From NCBI GenBank assembly GCA_039707465.1, contig CM077645.1, forward strand, positions 147,556,503 through 147,620,502: a stretch of 64,000 nucleotides of DNA, read 5' to 3'. Source of the DNA: Rhabdophis nuchalis (Eukaryota; Chordata; Lepidosauria; Squamata; Natricidae). Positions 20,226 through 30,815 of this stretch are shown here, in pieces. How positions within the stretch are numbered: the first letter of the stretch is position 1; each line of letters starts with the position of its first letter. The translations under genes were made by a program, and so were the position numbers. The notes beneath the pieces are model-generated. The model was not told the DNA's origin. It saw only the letters and a list, made by a program, of their open reading frames with translations, and did not search any database.

Positions 20226-21169
20226 CAGGGGTCTGCAAAGTTGGCTCTTTGGGTGTCCTCCTGGATCCCCGGCTGTCCATGGAAGACCATGTGGCAGCCG
20301 TGGCCAGGGGGGCATTTCATCAGGTACGCCTGATGCGCCAATTGCGCCCCTTACTGGACCGGGCTGCCCTTCGCACAGTCACTCAAGTTCTCGTGACGTC
20401 CCGTCTCGACTACTGTAATGCTCTCTACATGGGGCTTCCCTTGAGGTGCACCCGAAAGCTACAGTTAGTCCAAAACGCAGCTGCGCGGGTGATTATGGGA
20501 GCCACTAGATGCTCCCACATAACACCGATCCTGTGCGAGCTGCATTGGCTTCCTGTGGTCTTTCGGGTGCGCTTCAAGGTCTTGACGACCATCTTTAAAG
20601 CGCTCCATGGCTCGGGGCCTAGTTATTTGCGAGACCGCCTCTTGCCCCATACATCCCTTAGACCGAAACGCTCCCACAGAGAGGGCCTTCTCAGGGTGCC
20701 GTCAGCCGGGCAATGCCGACTGGCGACACCCAGGGGAAGAGCCTTCTCTGTGGTGGGGCCAGCCCTTTGGAACGACCTACCCCCCGAATTACGCACCATC
20801 ACCGACCTCCGCCTCTTCCGCCAACGTCTAAAGACATACCTATTCCAACAAGCCGGCCTAGCCTAACCTCCCATGGGGACTTTTAGATAGTTTTATTGGG
20901 TATTTTAAAATTGGGTTTTTAGCATAGGATAAGACGGTTTAATTTATATTTTAAATTGTGTATTTATTTTTGTACTCTGTATGTTTTTAAATTTCCTGTG
21001 CGCCGCCCTGGGTCCTTTGCGGAGAAGGGCGGGATATAAATGTAAATAAACTAAACTAAACTAACTGGTGGACTTCAACTCCCAGAATTCCCCAGCCAGC
21101 AAAGCTGGCTGGGGAATTCTGGGAGTTGAAGTCCATCAGTCTTCAAAGAGCCAACTTTGCAGACCCCTG
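20226..21169. mobile_element. Hairpin hAT MITE split by an L2
   Basis: Ends CAGGGGTCTGCAAAGTTGG and its complement; TSD CCCTATGG (20218-20225) and CCCTACGG (21170-21177), 7 of 8 identical. The palindrome is complete apart from an L2 inserted after GGCTCTTT in the left arm. Confidence 0.88.
20251..21062 (+). mobile_element. L2-type LINE 3' fragment with open C-terminus (214 codons)
   Basis: The frame 20222-20866 encodes the region downstream of the reverse transcriptase: LGVLLDPRLSMEDHV, RLDYCNALYMGLPLRCTRKLQ, ELHWLPVVFRVRFK and the end FRQRLKTYLFQQAGLA. The 3' UTR follows, with ctgtgcgccgccctgggtcc, gggcgggatataaat and an (AAACT)n-like tail. The catalytic RT part is missing, so it cannot be functional. 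Confidence 0.88.
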
Positions 21170-21177
21170 CCCTACGG

Positions 21178-22618
21178 AATACAAAAGAAATTGTAATTTT
21201 CCAATATCATCAACTGAAAAAACAAAACGTTATATTTAAAGGTTTTGATCATCAGGTGGAATGATGCAATAGCTCACTGCAACCCTGTAAATGGCTTGGC
21301 CTGCAGTCTTATTTGAATCTCCTGCTCAATAGCAAAATGGTTGGGTTTGGCCAGAGTGGTGGTTTTTGAATGAGACCATGTGATGACCATTCTGGCTGGA
21401 AATTCTGGAAACCCCAAGTTGAACTATTGGAAGAAATGTCCTTCTAGGTTCAGTTCCAAGTGGGGGGAAAGACACTGGAAACATGGAGGCTGCTTGGAAA
21501 GATGGCTTTAATGGTGGACCACATAGTTTGAGGTGCTGGGGGAAAAGGTGATCACATGCTTCAAGATGTTGGGTGAAGAAGAAAAAAAGAGTGAGATGCT
21601 GAAAATATCTGGTTTTATGCCCTCTCTGGGCTTTGATCTTGATCTTGTATTCTGTGTCAGTTCGTAAAGCATCTCTATGACTAATATCAAACTGCCATAG
21701 AGAGGAGAATTCCATACATACCTGTGATCAGAGTGGAATCTCAAGCTGGCCTGTGAATGCGCTTGTCTAAACTACCATCTCTCATTGGCTATGTGATTTA
21801 TGACAAAGGCTGAAGGGAGGACAGTAATGCGGGCAAAGTTCAGAAGCAGATAAAGAAAGCAAAAAAAGATGGCTGCAAATAAGAAACGCCTAATGAGGAC
21901 TGCCTAATGAAGCTGTTAATAAATCACTGCTTTTTGTATTATAATATCTGGTCACTTATTATGAAGCAGGCATCGTTAGGGTACTTGACATTCTGATTGG
22001 TTGTCAGACTCCCATGGGGCCATGCAGGGGCAACCCTGTAGGCTGTGTTTTGAGTCAAAGTTCGGTTGAGCATTGCTTCTTCCCAGGTGCCCTGTGGCGA
22101 GATGGGTAAAGGGCTAATACTATCGTGCCTTAATCTCATCACCCTGACGCTAAAGGGGAGATCTTTGTAATGTAGAATAGACTGGCTCAGGCCCTTTAAT
22201 GGCCCATTGACAAAGGTGGGGGCTATTAAGACTGAATCTGTTTCCCGCCTAAAAACATGTTTCTCCATTTCTTATCCAGGGAAATGTAATATTCTGCCTT
22301 TTCCCAGGATATTTTATTTTTCTAGGAGAAGGGTGGGTTTTAACTTCCTACAGAATAAAGCTGGAAAATAATTGCCTTTAAATTTGCAGCCCTATCAACA
22401 TATACCTGGGAACAGATTTCAATAACATGTTTTACTGTTCCTGGATACTCAGGTTGGCATATAACAATAATTACATTTCTTCTTCCATTTAATTCCAACT
22501 GCATTTCCCCCCCCCCCCCCAAACATGGGTACTTATGTAACCAGAATGCCAGGCCCCCAAGACTAGAAATTCTGTTCTTATAATAACCCGAGTCATCCAT
22601 TTGCCCACCACATTTTAA
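21178..22618. other. Unassigned, possible decayed retroelement
   Basis: About 1.4 kb. A 109-codon minus-strand frame (21939-22268) and another (22340-22600) show no domain I can name. A taataaatcactgc motif near 21920 could be an LTR-type polyadenylation region, but no termini were found. Confidence 0.35.
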
Positions 22619-22790
22619 CAGAATAACAGAGTGGAAGGGACTTTGGAGGTCTTCTAGTCCAACCCCTTGGTCAAGAAGGGGACTCTACACTGTTTCAGAT
22701 AAATGGTTGTCCAATCTCTTCTTTCGAATCTCCAGTGGAGATGGAGCTTCCACAACTTCTGGAGGCAAGCTGTTCCACTGATTAGTTGTC
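22619..22790 (-). mobile_element. CR1 LINE 3' fragment
   Basis: Shows the reversed CR1 C-terminus and 3' end: agagtggaagggactttgga, ggtcttctagtccaacccc, and cttccacaacttctggaggc. The same family end occurs at 26378-26470 and, forward, at 43705-44055. Confidence 0.8.
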
Positions 22791-23415
22791 AGCTGATTAT
22801 AGCACGTTCTGCAAATCCAATGAATATGATTAATTTAACATTCAGGATGTTGTGAAAATCCCCCAATATTTATTATTTTGTCAACTATGATTACGTTTAC
22901 AAAGGATAAATTTTGCTGTTCCATCGTAAGGTTTAGAGAATTGAAAGATTTGCAGAACCATCATTTTTAAATATAGTCTAAATAGGCATCGCAAAAAAAA
23001 AGAGCAAAAACAGTAAAATGCTCACAACATGAAATTTTTAATGGCCAAGGAAAGGAAACAGTAGAATATACAGGAAAAGAAATGGCTGGAACACTGAATT
23101 CATGCAACAGTGTCATAGTACTGAAATAAGCTTCATAGTTGCTGCTCTGTACAAGCCAATTTATCTACCATCGATAATACCAATTTTTCATAAGGTTTTC
23201 ACAGAGGGTTCAATTCAAATAATTTATAACTCAATTTGTAACAAGCTTAATTAGAAGCCTCATTATTTCCTTGCAACTGCCTCCAAAATAAATGTGTGCA
23301 TGAACAGATAGGTTTCTAATCTGATGTATCGATAGCATTATATTTATCCTGCAGACCTGAAGCTTTCTTGAAAAATGAAAATTAGATCTGAAACAACTTC
23401 ATTCCTGTAAAACCT
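22791..23415. other. Unassigned sequence
   Basis: AT-rich, no recognised gene or repeat end. Confidence 0.5.
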
Positions 23416-23418
23416 TAC

Positions 23419-24895
23419 ACAGGTTGTTGAGAGTGTGGTGGCACAACAGTTTCCCCATCACCTGGAGGAAGTTGATTATCTAGACCCGCGCCAGTCCGGC
23501 TTTCGGCCCGGGCATAGCACCGAGACGGCATTGGTCGCGTTGGTCGATGATCTCTGGAGGGCCAGAGATGGGGGTTGCTCCTCCATCCTGGTCCTATTAG
23601 ACCTCTCGGCGGCTTTCGATACCATCGACCATGGTATCCTATTGCATCGGCTGGAGGGGTTGGGGGTGGGAGGCACCGTTTTACGGTGGTTCTCCTCCTA
23701 CCTCTCTGGTCGATCGCAATTTGTGTTGGCAGGAGAGCAGAGGTCGACCTCGAGACCCCTCACATGTGGGGTTCCTCAGGGGTCGGTCCTCTCGCCTCTC
23801 CTGTTCAACACATATATGAAGCCGCTGGGTGAGATCATCCGTGGCTTTGAGGTAGAGTACCATCTCTACGCTGATGATACTCAGCTGTATATATCTACCC
23901 CAAGCCACCCCAACGATGCCGTAGCGGTGATGTGCCAGTGCCTGGAAGCCGTACGGATCTGGATGGGAAGTAACGGACTCAGACTCAACCCGACCAAGAC
24001 CGAGTGGCTGTGGTTTCCGGCGGCCCGATTCAACCAGCTGACTCCATCGCTGGCCATAGGGGGCGAACATCTTGCCCCTGTGGATGGGGCGCGCAACTTG
24101 GGTGTCCTCCTGGATGCCCGGCAGTCCATGGAAGATCAAGTGACGGCCGTGGCCAGGAGGGCGTTTTACCAGGTTCGCCTGGTTCGCCAGTTGCGCCCCC
24201 TATTGGATCGGGACGCCCTTCGCACAGTCACTCATGCTCTCGTGACATCCCGACTGGACTATTGTAACTCTCTCTACATGGGGCTCCCCTTGAGGTGCAC
24301 CCGAAGACTTCAGCTGGTCCAGAATGCAGCCGCGCGAGCAATAATGGGTACCGCAAGGTATACCCATGTAACACCACTCTTGCGCGAGCTGCACTGGCTA
24401 CCTGTCGTCTTTCGGGTGCGCTTCAAGGTGTTAGTTCTCATCTTTAAAGCGCTCCATGGCTCGGGACCTAGCTATCTGCGGGATCGGATTCTGTCCCATA
24501 CATCTTCCCGGCCGATTCGCTCCCACAGAGAGGGACTTCTCCGGGTGCCGTCCACTAGACTTTGTCAGCGGGCGACGCCCAGGGGAAGGGCCTTCTCTGT
24601 GGCGGGCCCAGCCCTCTGGAACGACCTTCCCCCCGACATTAGAACAACTACGGACCTCCGCTCCTTCCGTCAGAAATTAAAAACTCACTTTTTCTGCTTG
24701 GCCGGCCTAGGTTAGTCTCTACCTCAGGGGTTAGGGAATGTTAATTTTAAAATGGGGATTTTAGTACAGGGACAGTTGATTTAATTTGTTTTTATTGTAT
24801 TTATTTATGTATATATTTTATGCTGTTTTAATTTTCCCTGTGCACCGCTCCGAGTCCCCCTGGGGAGAGGACGCGGTATAGAAAAATAAATCTAT
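23419..24895 (+). mobile_element. L2-type LINE, 5'-truncated, with most of the RT
   Basis: Begins inside the reverse transcriptase and runs to the L2 3' end (ctgtgcaccgctccgagtcc at about 24838), followed by a (CTAT)n tail at 24890-24914. The coding part is 23435-24715. Confidence 0.92.
23435..24715 (+). pseudogene. L2 reverse transcriptase fragment, 426 codons, open
   Basis: The frame is open but lacks the endonuclease and the first part of the RT, so it is a truncated copy of a LINE polymerase. Visible RT motifs in order are motif A VLLDLSAAFDTIDHG (about residues 53-67), motif B GVPQGSVLSPLLFNTYM (about 112-128) and the catalytic YADD (about 145-148). After it come the conserved L2 C-terminal region with LVTSRLDYCNSLYMGLPLRC and LRELHWLPVVFRVRFK, and the end LAGLG. 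The ATG is not the natural start; the frame enters from upstream (VVESVVAQQ). It closely matches the 687-codon copy at 54732-56795, so both are fairly young. Confidence 0.9.
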
Positions 24896-24915
24896 CTATC
24901 TATCTATCTATCTAC

Positions 24916-25105
24916 ACCACAGCTTTTTTTATTAGCATTAAAATGAATAAACATGTTGCATGGGGGGGAAAAGTCCCAAATTGATACATAGATTTTCCTA
25001 AAACTGGCATATTGTAGATTTGCTAGTACTACAACACCCAGAATTATGAACAGATTTAGGGCACCAGAAAAACGACATAGGCCAAAAGACAGTTCACATT
25101 TTGCT
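24916..25105. other. Unassigned sequence
   Basis: Short unassigned stretch between an L2 tail and a GC-rich element. Confidence 0.5.
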
Positions 25106-25108
25106 ACT

Positions 25109-25640
25109 GTAAGGTGACCAGATGTCCCGCTTCTGACGGGACAGTCCCGGTTCACCAGCAGATGTCCCGTACCCCGCCGCCTCTTCAAAATGTCCCGCTT
25201 TTTGCGGGCAGGCGGCGGGCGCGGATAGCTGAGATAGCGTCAGGGCAGAGGAGAGGGGGGCGCACGCTCCGGCTCAGCATGCGCCTGCGCAGAGGGCATC
25301 GGGGCCAAGGAGAGGGGGGCGCACTCCAGCACGGCACGCGCCTGGTCAGAGGGCGTCAGGGCAGGGGCGCACTGTCACCCGCCCCCGCACGCTCTGGCTC
25401 AGCATGCGCCTGCGCAGAGGGCATCGGGGCCAAGGAGAGGGGGGGCGCACTCCAGCACGGCACGCGCCTGGTCAGAGGGCGTCAGGGCAGGGGCGCACTG
25501 TCATCCGCCCCCTCAGGGCCCTCTTTAAAGGTGGCGGCGGCCCAGCCCAGTGGTGCTGAGAGCTTGGGCGGGAAGGGGGAAGGCGGCCCGAGGCGGCCGC
25601 TTTCAGCTCGGCCCATCACACTGGCATGATGGGCTGACAG
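25109..25640. mobile_element. GC-rich element, probably non-autonomous DNA transposon, one end seen
   Basis: Begins with AGGTGACCAGATGTCCCG, a terminus I associate with hAT-like elements, and carries short complementary blocks (gtcccgcttctgacgggac). No matching right end was found. It holds a 126-bp tandem duplication (25262-25512) and is strikingly CpG-rich compared with its surroundings. Confidence 0.45.
25262..25512. repeat. 126-bp tandem duplication, CpG-rich
   Basis: Unit 1 begins gcacgctccggctcagcatg at 25262, unit 2 gcacgctctggctcagcatg at 25387. The two are nearly identical over their whole length (ggcatcggggccaaggagag, cactccagcacggcacgcgc in both). Confidence 0.9.
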
Positions 25641-25851
25641 CGGCCCATCATCAGAGGCAATATATAATCTTAAACCAATGTTTCTTTAAACTGAAAATGG
25701 CAGCTTTGCATTGCAGCAAGCTTATTATATGCACAAAGATGGAAAAATATTGAAATGTCCACAATGGATGAATGGATAGTTAAGATGGCAGAACTAGCAG
25801 TGGTAGCCTTTTGGCCAGGGATAAAATAATAAGATTGGAAAACTAATGTAC

Positions 25852-25990
25852 AGTAATGTAATGTAATGTAATGTAATGTAATGCAATGCAATGCAATGCA
25901 ATGCAATGCAATGCAATGCAATGCAATGCAATGCAATGCAATGCAATGCAATGCAATGCAATGCAATGCAATGCAATGCAATGCAATACA
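25852..25990. repeat. (ATGTA)n then (ATGCA)n pentanucleotide array
   Basis: Five ATGTA units change abruptly to about 21 ATGCA units, then decay. A C-for-T change has apparently spread through the array. Confidence 0.97.
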
Positions 25991-26375
25991 CTGTAATATA
26001 TATTTGCTGAAAATAGAAAAAGAAAAAGATTGAATAAAGGGGTGAACACATTTCTGTAATGTTAAAGAGGAGAAAGGGTAAATTACCCCTTGTTTATAAT
26101 TGCTACGGAGAACTTTTCTTGTTCAAATGTATTCTTTTCTGTACTTTTATTTTTTTCCTTTTTTTTCTTTTTTTATATACCTCTATATTTGTCTTTTAGA
26201 GGAAAAATATAGAGGAAAATATAAAAACTTTTAATAAAATTAACAGCCAAGTCATCAACTGTGGTTTACAAACCATAAAATTTGTACAACATGTCAAGCC
26301 AACCATATAACCATATAATTGCATCTTTTACTGGACAAAGTTAAATCATGTCAGTCTACTGTGCCACCTTACAAA
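25991..26375. other. Unassigned AT-rich sequence
   Basis: Poly-T runs near 26140-26180 and no recognised element. Confidence 0.5.
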
Positions 26376-26377
26376 TA

Positions 26378-26470
26378 CAATACAATAGCAGAGTTGGAAG
26401 GGACTTTGGAGGTCTTCTAGTCCAAGCCCCTGCCTAGGCAGGAGCCCTATGCCATTTCAGACAAATCTTA
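26378..26470 (-). mobile_element. CR1 LINE 3' end
   Basis: Reversed CR1 3' end: agagttggaagggactttgg, tcttctagtccaagcccctg and cctatgccatttcagacaaat, after TACAA repeats. Confidence 0.8.
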
Positions 26471-26584
26471 TCTTATCTTTGTTGAGTTGGTGTCTTCTGT
26501 AAAAACCAAACAAAATTGGTTTCTGCCAACTTGCTGCTGTGAGAATGCAGAAAACAATGCCAGACACACGTAATGTGAAAATTC

Positions 26585-26797
26585 AGTGGTTTAGAGTAAG
26601 TCTAACAAACTGTATTCAAATCTTGTCTGAACCGTGAATGTCGGCTGGGTGACCTTGGGCAAGTCATTCTCTCCTAGCCCAACTCACCTCACAGGGTTCT
26701 TATTGTGAGGAAAATAGGAGGAAGGTGTGTGGATATATTCCCCACCTTGAGTTATTTTTAAAAATTAATCAAGGCAGGATACAAATAAATAAAATAT
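26585..26797 (+). mobile_element. CORE/MIR-like SINE
   Basis: Contains gggtgaccttgggcaagtca, cacctcacagggttcttatt and an end with ccttgagttat and aggcaggatacaaataaata. The order is that of squamate CORE-type SINEs with an L2-like 3' end. Confidence 0.6.
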
Positions 26798-27420
26798 AAT
26801 TCAACAAAATGTGCTTGTTTACTTAACTAGTGAATTTGTTTATTTCAGTTTCACAGTCCAAAGAACTCTGGATGATGCACAACATCCAAAACAACAACAA
26901 CCCATAACAATAAAACACCAAATTGACCCCATTATCAAAAGATTAAAAACAGTCATGCCGAGAGGAAAACCCATGATCTGCAATCAATCAATTGGGTTGG
27001 AAGGCAAGATAAAATAAAATGGTTTTAAAATGTAGACCGAATTGCAGTAAGGTAGAGGCTACAGGTACTGGAGGTGGGGTGTTCTATGAGGCAGGACTTC
27101 CTCAAAGAAGGCCTATTTCCTAACTAACATCTGTAATGGTGTGTGGAAATGATTTGGGGAGATAGGAAGAATAGCCGCAGTCTGGACAACCATGGTGCAA
27201 AAGGTATCTCAGTTCCAAAAGGAAAAACAGACGTAGGAAGAATCTCAGAAAGGGCCTTCCCCAGTTTCTGGAAAGTAAAAGTAAAGGAGAAGGGCTGTCA
27301 GACCTGCAAGCTCTTGTCACTATAATTTTACAATAAAGATAGTGTTGGTACCCATGTTTTGTGCTTCTCATGTGGACTTCTCTTGAAGGGCTGAAAACAC
27401 CCTGTGTACCCTTGTGTAGA
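26798..27420. other. Unassigned sequence
   Basis: No recognised gene; short open frames only. Confidence 0.5.
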
Positions 27421-27421
27421 T

Positions 27422-27565
27422 CCATGGTGTTGCAGTGGTTAGAGTGCAGTATTGCAGGCTCACTCTGCCCACTGCCATGAGTTTGATTCTGACCAGCAGA
27501 GAAGCAACCTTCCATCCTGAGGACAGTAAAATGAGGAGTCAGATTGGACCCTGATGCTGTACTGT
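27422..27565 (+). mobile_element. tRNA-derived SINE, decayed
   Basis: A-box-like gcagtggttagagtgcag at about 27432 and a weakened B-box tttgattctgacc at about 27482, followed by aaccttccatcctgaggaca and taaaatgagg. This matches a common squamate SINE layout from memory. Confidence 0.5.
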
Positions 27566-27750
27566 TTAGGGTTTAACTATCAGCATTTTGAATTGGGCTT
27601 GAAAGCCTGCTGGACCTTAATATATGTGTAATTTTATATGGCAGGATACTCGTGCCAATCATCTTGCTGTTACTTTATGTAGGAGCTGCAGCTTTCTGTT
27701 TGTCTCTATAGAATGTGTTATGGTAGTCCAACATGCTGAATTTCCTAGCG

Positions 27751-28818
27751 CAGGGGTCCCCAACCTTTTTTTCACCAGGGACCGGTTTCATTTTAAAGAA
27801 AATTCTGCGGACCGGCTGAGGGGCTCAGCAGTCATGTGACTGGGTGGGCATGGCCAACTTTGAAAATGTGAAACTCACTTAACAATGATCTTGGTTAGCA
27901 ACCAAACTGTTGGCCTCAACTGTTGTCATAAGTTCTTTCTTTCTCTTACTTTGTCTCTGTCTCTCTTTTTTTCTCTCGCTATTTCTTTCTTTCTCTCTTT
28001 CCCTTTCTCTCTATTTCTTTCTCTTTCTTTTTCTCTTTCCCTCTTTCTGTATCTTTTCCTGTCTCTTTCTTTCCTTTCTGTCTCTTTCTCTCTGTCTGTC
28101 TTTCTCTCTCTCACTTTTTTCTTTCTTTCTCTCTTTGTGTCTCTCCTTCATCCGCCCATTTCTGTCACTCTGTGTGTGTGTGCGTGCGTGTGTCTGTCTG
28201 TCTTGCATTCATTCAATCACTCCTTCTGTGTCTCTGTCTATCTTTCTCTCCCTCCCTCCCTCTGTCTCTCTATGTGTGTCTGTCGTCGTCATCGTCGTCC
28301 CGTCCCCCCGCCCCCAGCCTCCTCATCCCGCCTGCCACGCTTGGTCGCTCGTTCGCTCGTTCAAGCTCCGTGGCTGGATAGGAGCCGGGCTGGAGAGGAG
28401 GAGGAGGGAGGGGGGCAGCCCATTGGGCAGAGCGCACGGGAGAAGGCAGGAGGATGGTGGGGGCTCTTCCTCCACCCTCGTTGACGGAGGGACTCCTGTG
28501 CGCTGCCGGAGCAACCCGCCAGTTCCCTCCCCAGCCCGCAGAGCCTCCGCAGTCCCTGGAAGAAAATGAGTGGCCGGCATGCCAGCAGGGGAGGGAATCG
28601 GTGGCCGGTCCGGCGGCGTCCAGGAATCCCTCCGTCGACGAGGGTGGAGGAAGAGGCACACTCCAACGGCGCGAACAGCCGCGCCTGCGTTCTCCCGCGC
28701 GCTGTGCTCAGGGGGCTAGCTCCTCCTCCTCCCTCCTCCTCCTCTCTAGCCCTGCGGCCCGGCTCCCATCCAGCCACGGACCGGCACCGGTCCGCGGCCC
28801 GGGGGTTGGGGACCCCTG
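27751..28818. mobile_element. hAT element, non-autonomous, 1.07 kb
   Basis: Ends CAGGGGTCCCCAACC and GGTTGGGGACCCCTG form a perfect terminal inverted repeat. A perfect TSD TCCTAGCG lies at 27743-27750 and 28819-28826. The interior has a CT-rich array (27935-28290) and a GC-rich right third; it has no transposase. An empty version of this site is present at 33975-34085. Confidence 0.95.
27930..28290. repeat. CT-rich imperfect array (pyrimidine on the plus strand)
   Basis: About 360 bp of TTTC, TCTC and TCTG units. It parallels the GA-rich core of the hAT element at 15484-17012 in inverted orientation. Long Ser/Leu/Phe frames here are artefacts. Confidence 0.95.
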
Positions 28819-29217
28819 TCCTAGCGGACAATGTTCAGGGAGTTAAATTTATCTAAAAATAATTGACTGATATTCTAAGTTTAGAATAAGTTTATATTAT
28901 GGCATTTCATCACATCATCCCAAAACCATCCAGAAATATTACATCTTTAAATTGTATTCTGTATTAAATTGTTTATCTTTGGTTACAAAACTTTTGTGCA
29001 TCTTCTCCATAGTCCACACTTACAATTTATATAAATTTCATATTATCAATCTAATGTATATACATACATTATTATCGTAAATATTTTATTTGACTATAAC
29101 TATTATTACTTCATTTTATGTGTAAGTTTAAATTAATTTTTATTATAGCATTTAATTACATCATCCTATATCTATCCAATGGTAGTGCAATCTTATATCT
29201 CTTGCCATTTGTAGTAT

Positions 29218-29740
29218 TTATGTTCTAATTGTTTTCTTAGTAGATCTTGTATGGACATCTCTTGGCAACTTGTTTTTCACTGCATATCTTGTAAAAGCTC
29301 GAAACCCCTTGTCTGTTCCTTCCATCAACTTCCCTTTGGTTATCACCAATGCTTCTGCCAGAATTTCTATCATTACTTCTGCCAAATTTTCTCCCTTTTC
29401 TTCTATATTCTGAAGCCTAATGTAGAATTCTGATCTGTCGCTCTCCCATTCCAATATTCCACTCTTGTCTTTTTCAAGTACGCTTCATCTACTGTCAATA
29501 TCTCCAATTTTCTTATCTCTTTGTTCATCTTTTTCTTCAATTTTTTGAAATCTGTCGTCATATTTCATCATCATTTGGTGAATGTTCTCAATTTTTCCAT
29601 CTATGTTTCCTGTTCTTTGTTCAATATTCTCCATTTTCTTTTCACTAATCTCTATTCTTATTTGTATTTTCTGCATAATCATCTACAATGTCAATTCATT
29701 TTCTTTTTCGTGCTGCAGCATCAACTATATTGGTCTTTTC
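29218..29740 (-). pseudogene. L1-type ORF1, decayed
   Basis: Two frame pieces on the minus strand. The upstream piece (29682-29485) is a coiled-coil segment rich in E/K/I heptads (MENIEQRTGNIDGKIENIHQ). The downstream piece (29454-29218) is the start of the RRM-like domain: SEFYIRLQNIEEKGENLAEV, then KNKLPRDVHTRSTKKTIR. This is the general L1 ORF1 pattern, but from a different family than the three ORF1-only copies. The C-terminal domain is missing or unrecognisable and the frame is broken, so it is non-functional. Confidence 0.65.
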
Positions 29741-29906
29741 CTCCAGATAGTGAACAACTGCCACCTATATAGAATCCAAGGCTTTTTAAAAAAAAGTTCT
29801 AAACAGGTTTACTGCAATATTGTCTTTTTCAAGTCACGCTTCCTTTTCACTCCAGTCCAGCTATTTTTTTTTATATTGAAAAAGTTTTATTGAGTTTACA
29901 TTTTTT

Positions 29907-30575
29907 ATATAATAATAATAATAATAATTTATTATTTCTATACCGCCCCCTCTCCCCACGGGGACTCGGGGCGGTGCACAGGTAGCATAAAAACAATAAA
30001 TAACAACAACAATAAATAAATAACAAAATTTAAAAACCAATTAAATAAACCCTGTGCTAAAATCCCGATTAAACTAAAACCTATTCTATAAAATCCCAAG
30101 GCAAGGAGGCTATCCCAGGCCGGCCAGACGGAAAAAGTAAGTGTTCAATTTAAGACGGAAGGAGCGGAGGTCCGTAGTTGTCCTAATGTCGGGGGGAAGG
30201 TCGTTCCAGAGGGCCGGGCCCGCCACAGAGAGCGCCCTTCCCCTGGGTGTCGCCCGCTGACACAGTCTAGTGGACGGCACCCGGAGAAGCCCCTCTCTGT
30301 GGGAGCGAATCGGCCGTGAGGACGTATGAGGCAGGATCCGATCCTGCAGATAGCTAGGTCCCGAGCCATGGAGCGCTTTGAAGATGATGACTAGCACCTT
30401 GAAGCGCACCCGGAAGACGACAGGCAGCCAGTGCAGCTCGCGCAGGAGCGGTGTTACATGGGTAGACCTTGCGGTCCCCATAATTGCCCGCGCAGCTGCA
30501 TTCTGGACTAGCTGAAGCCTCCGGGTGCACCTCAGGGGCAGCCCCATGTAGAGAGAGTTGCAATAGTTGCAATAG
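29907..30575 (-). mobile_element. L2-type LINE 3' fragment inside copy B
   Basis: The (ATA)n tail at 29907-29930 precedes taccgccccctctccccacg and the reversed L2 C-terminus. The minus strand reads MGLPLRCTRRLQLVQNAAAR to LKLNTYFFRLAGLG (30547-30110). Flanking T-runs (TTTTTT and TTTT) are its target site in the 3' UTR of copy B. Confidence 0.9.
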
Positions 30576-30815
30576 TTTTGTGGGGTAGGGTAAGGGATAC
30601 ATAGAAATTTTGAGAGTAGTCACGTCAAAGTCGTCGGCACCTCCGGTACCTCAAGTTACATTATTAAAAAGAAAGAAAAGAAACATTTCACATAACACTA
30701 CAAGCTGGGAGCAAGTACATATTCCTAAATTTTTCAGTTATATACTGTCAGTCAATTACAAAAATCCAGATTACAAATATCATACAATATTACTCAAGAA
30801 AAAACCAGGGCAAAG

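Larger units (their letters stand above)
27682..28868. repeat. Left 111-bp direct repeat, split by a hAT element
   Basis: The repeat consists of 27682-27750 and 28827-28868. It matches 33975-34085 over 111 bp with 4 mismatches and no gaps. The two halves are separated by the hAT element 27751-28818 and its TSD copy. Confidence 0.9.

Noticed and set aside
21939..22268. A 109-codon minus frame considered as an endogenous retroviral or host exon
   Set aside because: No recognisable motif, no LTR boundary and no splice sites; left unassigned.
23435..24715. Possibility of a host reverse transcriptase-like gene
   Set aside because: The same protein occurs many times in the window with an L2 3' UTR and tail, so it is a LINE copy.
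25114..25629. A 171-codon Arg/Gly-rich frame
   Set aside because: Lies in the CpG-rich tandem duplication; repeats inside the peptide mirror the DNA repeats and no domain is visible.
27885..28569. Long Ser/Leu/Phe frames that could look like membrane proteins
   Set aside because: CT-rich array plus GC-rich part of a hAT element; two overlapping frames, no domain.
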